6,047 nucleotides of DNA from Chloroflexota bacterium. GTDB taxonomy: Bacteria; Desulfobacterota; Desulfuromonadia; Desulfuromonadales; Geopsychrobacteraceae. Position numbers and translations under genes: made by a program. Under the pieces are notes generated by a model. It ran no database searches. It saw only the letters and a program-made list of their open reading frames with translations, and had not been told where the DNA came from. This document shows positions 4,918 to 6,047 of the stretch, piece after piece. The DNA lies in contig JADFVC010000363.1 in NCBI GenBank assembly GCA_015222355.1, forward strand, positions 1-6,047, in the 5' to 3' direction. Position 1 is the stretch's first letter; each line of letters starts with the position of its first letter.

Positions 4918-6047
4918 ATGTCCGATTACGGAACACTTCAAGATCGCGTTCGTTGTAAAGAACTGCTCAAGCTGGTCAAAACCCCTGAACAGTGTGTCGA
5001 GTACTTCAAGGACGGCATGAACGTCGGCATGTCCGGTTTTACCCCGGTCGGCTACCCGAAAGTTGTCCCTGTCGCTCTGTGTGATCATGTTGAAAAAAAC
5101 AACCTGCAAGGCAAATTGAAGCTCAACCTGTTCATCGGTGCTTCCATCGGTGCTGAAGTAGAAGACCGCATGGCGACTCTCGACATGATCGATCGCCGCT
5201 GGCCGTATCAGACCGGCAAAGAACTCGGTAAGGCCATTAACAGTGGCAAAATCCGCATGGGTGATAAGCACCTGTCCATGTTTGCTCAGGATCTGAAGTT
5301 TGGTTTCTACACCAAGGACAGTGGCGGCGGACTTGACGTTGCCGTTATCGAAGCTTCGGCCATCACTGAAAATGGGGACATCATTCTCTCCGGTGCTGTT
5401 GGTGCCGCCAACGAAGTCATTGACATTGCCGACAAGATCATTGTTGAGATCAATACCGGCCTGCCTTCCTTTGAAGGGATGCATGACATCTTCATGACCG
5501 ACGTACCTCCTTATCGTCAGATTATCCCTATCACGGATGCCAAGCAGCGTATCGGCACACCCTGGGTTCCGACAGACAAGAGCAAGATCGTCGCCATCGT
5601 TGAGTCCAAGATGCCGGACAACGGTCGCGCCCTGCGTGGCACCGACCCGCAAGCTCAGGCCATTGCCGACAACATCGTTGATTTCTTCAGTGCCGAAGTA
5701 AAAGCCGGTCGCCTGCCGAAAAACCTGCTGCCGCTGCAGTCCGGTGTCGGTTCCATCGCCAACGCAGTTGTTGGTGGCCTGACCACCTCACCCTTTGAGG
5801 ACCTGATCGTTTTCACCGAAGTTCTGCAGGACACCTTCCTGGACTTCATGGACTCCGGCAAATGCAAGTATATCAACTGCACCTCCTTGTCACTGTCCAA
5901 CGAAGGCTTTGAATTGTGGTGGAAAGACTTTGCCAAGTATAAGAACATGGTCCTGATGCGCCCGCAGCAGATTTCCAACAACCCGGAAGTTATCCGTCGT
6001 CTCGGCGCTATCGGCATGAACACTCCGCTGGAATTTGATATCTTCGC
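4918..6047 (+). CDS. Succinyl-CoA:acetate CoA-transferase / acetyl-CoA hydrolase family, 3' end missing
   Basis: The frame is open from the ATG at 4918 to the window edge: 376 full codons plus two bases, out of about 500-530 expected for the family. The protein belongs to the class I CoA-transferases related to AarC, Cat1, YgfH and Ach1. Visible marks are an N-terminal G-M-N-V-G-M-S-G-F-T-P-V-G-Y-P, the CoA and oxyanion-site loop G276-V-G-S-I-A-N-A283, and F299-T-E-V-L-Q-D305, in which E301 corresponds to the catalytic Glu that forms the glutamyl-CoA thioester (E294 in Acetobacter AarC). It has no signal peptide and should be cytoplasmic. In acetate-oxidising Desulfuromonadales such enzymes move CoA from succinyl-CoA to acetate, feeding acetyl-CoA to the TCA cycle and replacing succinyl-CoA synthetase. 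Hydrolase activity or another acyl acceptor cannot be excluded. It has its own promoter, leader and strong ribosome-binding site. Confidence 0.92.
   Translation, partial: MSDYGTLQDRVRCKELLKLVKTPEQCVEYFKDGMNVGMSGFTPVGYPKVVPVALCDHVEKNNLQGKLKLNLFIGASIGAEVEDRMATLDMIDRRWPYQTGKELGKAINSGKIRMGDKHLSMFAQDLKFGFYTKDSGGGLDVAVIEASAITENGDIILSGAVGAANEVIDIADKIIVEINTGLPSFEGMHDIFMTDVPPYRQIIPITDAKQRIGTPWVPTDKSKIVAIVESKMPDNGRALRGTDPQAQAIADNIVDFFSAEVKAGRLPKNLLPLQSGVGSIANAVVGGLTTSPFEDLIVFTEVLQDTFLDFMDSGKCKYINCTSLSLSNEGFELWWKDFAKYKNMVLMRPQQISNNPEVIRRLGAIGMNTPLEFDIF

Noticed and set aside
4757..5020. An 87-codon open frame in the leader running into the CoA-transferase in another frame
   Set aside because: It has no Shine-Dalgarno sequence, overlaps the secure start, and its second half merely reads the enzyme gene out of frame.
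4900..5652. A 250-codon open frame on the - strand opposite the CoA-transferase
   Set aside because: It is antisense to a strongly supported enzyme gene, has no recognisable domain or good ribosome-binding site, and arises from codon bias of the true frame.
5655..6023. A 122-codon open frame on the - strand opposite the CoA-transferase
   Set aside because: Antisense shadow of the conserved catalytic part of the enzyme; the translation shows no family features.

Overview
The window looks like a core chromosomal region of a Gram-negative deltaproteobacterium, most likely of the Desulfuromonadales type (Desulfuromonas, Pelobacter or Geobacter relatives). This is an inference from content: an outer-membrane biogenesis set (BamD, MlaA, MlaC) beside a succinyl-CoA:acetate CoA-transferase typical of acetate-oxidising or acetate-exchanging anaerobes. 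No mobile element, phage gene, CRISPR array or sign of recent transfer is visible.

Layout. A tRNA-Pro(UGG) on the + strand (47-123) ends in a strong intrinsic terminator (136-168). A long block on the - strand then runs from about 3553 down to 196: crcB (fluoride channel), a DUF190 protein, a TerB-like protein and a MnmM/YtqB-type tRNA methyltransferase. These four genes are spaced by 17 nt, 10 nt and a 4-nt overlap. A weak hairpin terminator (about 1717-1757) follows, then mlaA and mlaC, 3 nt apart, whose transcript runs towards the hairpin behind the tRNA. On the + strand, bamD (3779-4519) diverges from crcB. After a 398-nt gap comes the 5' part of a CoA-transferase gene, cut off by the window end at residue 376.

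How the genes work together. MlaA and MlaC belong to retrograde phospholipid transport between the outer and inner membranes. BamD is the essential lipoprotein of beta-barrel assembly. CrcB exports fluoride, and DUF190 proteins are frequent neighbours of crcB with no settled role. The methyltransferase probably finishes the mnm5s2U34 modification in tRNA anticodons. The CoA-transferase links acetate activation to the TCA cycle.

Most noteworthy points: (i) the roughly 205-nt leader of the CoA-transferase, which contains several hairpins and two segments that could compete for the same partner, preceded by a good sigma70-like promoter with a TGTATACA palindrome between its -35 and -10; (ii) an MlaA homologue with no cysteine, so it cannot be lipidated, carrying an acidic linker encoded by a 12-bp tandem repeat; (iii) the crcB-DUF190-TerB-MnmM gene set. 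I see no convincing wholly new system here.
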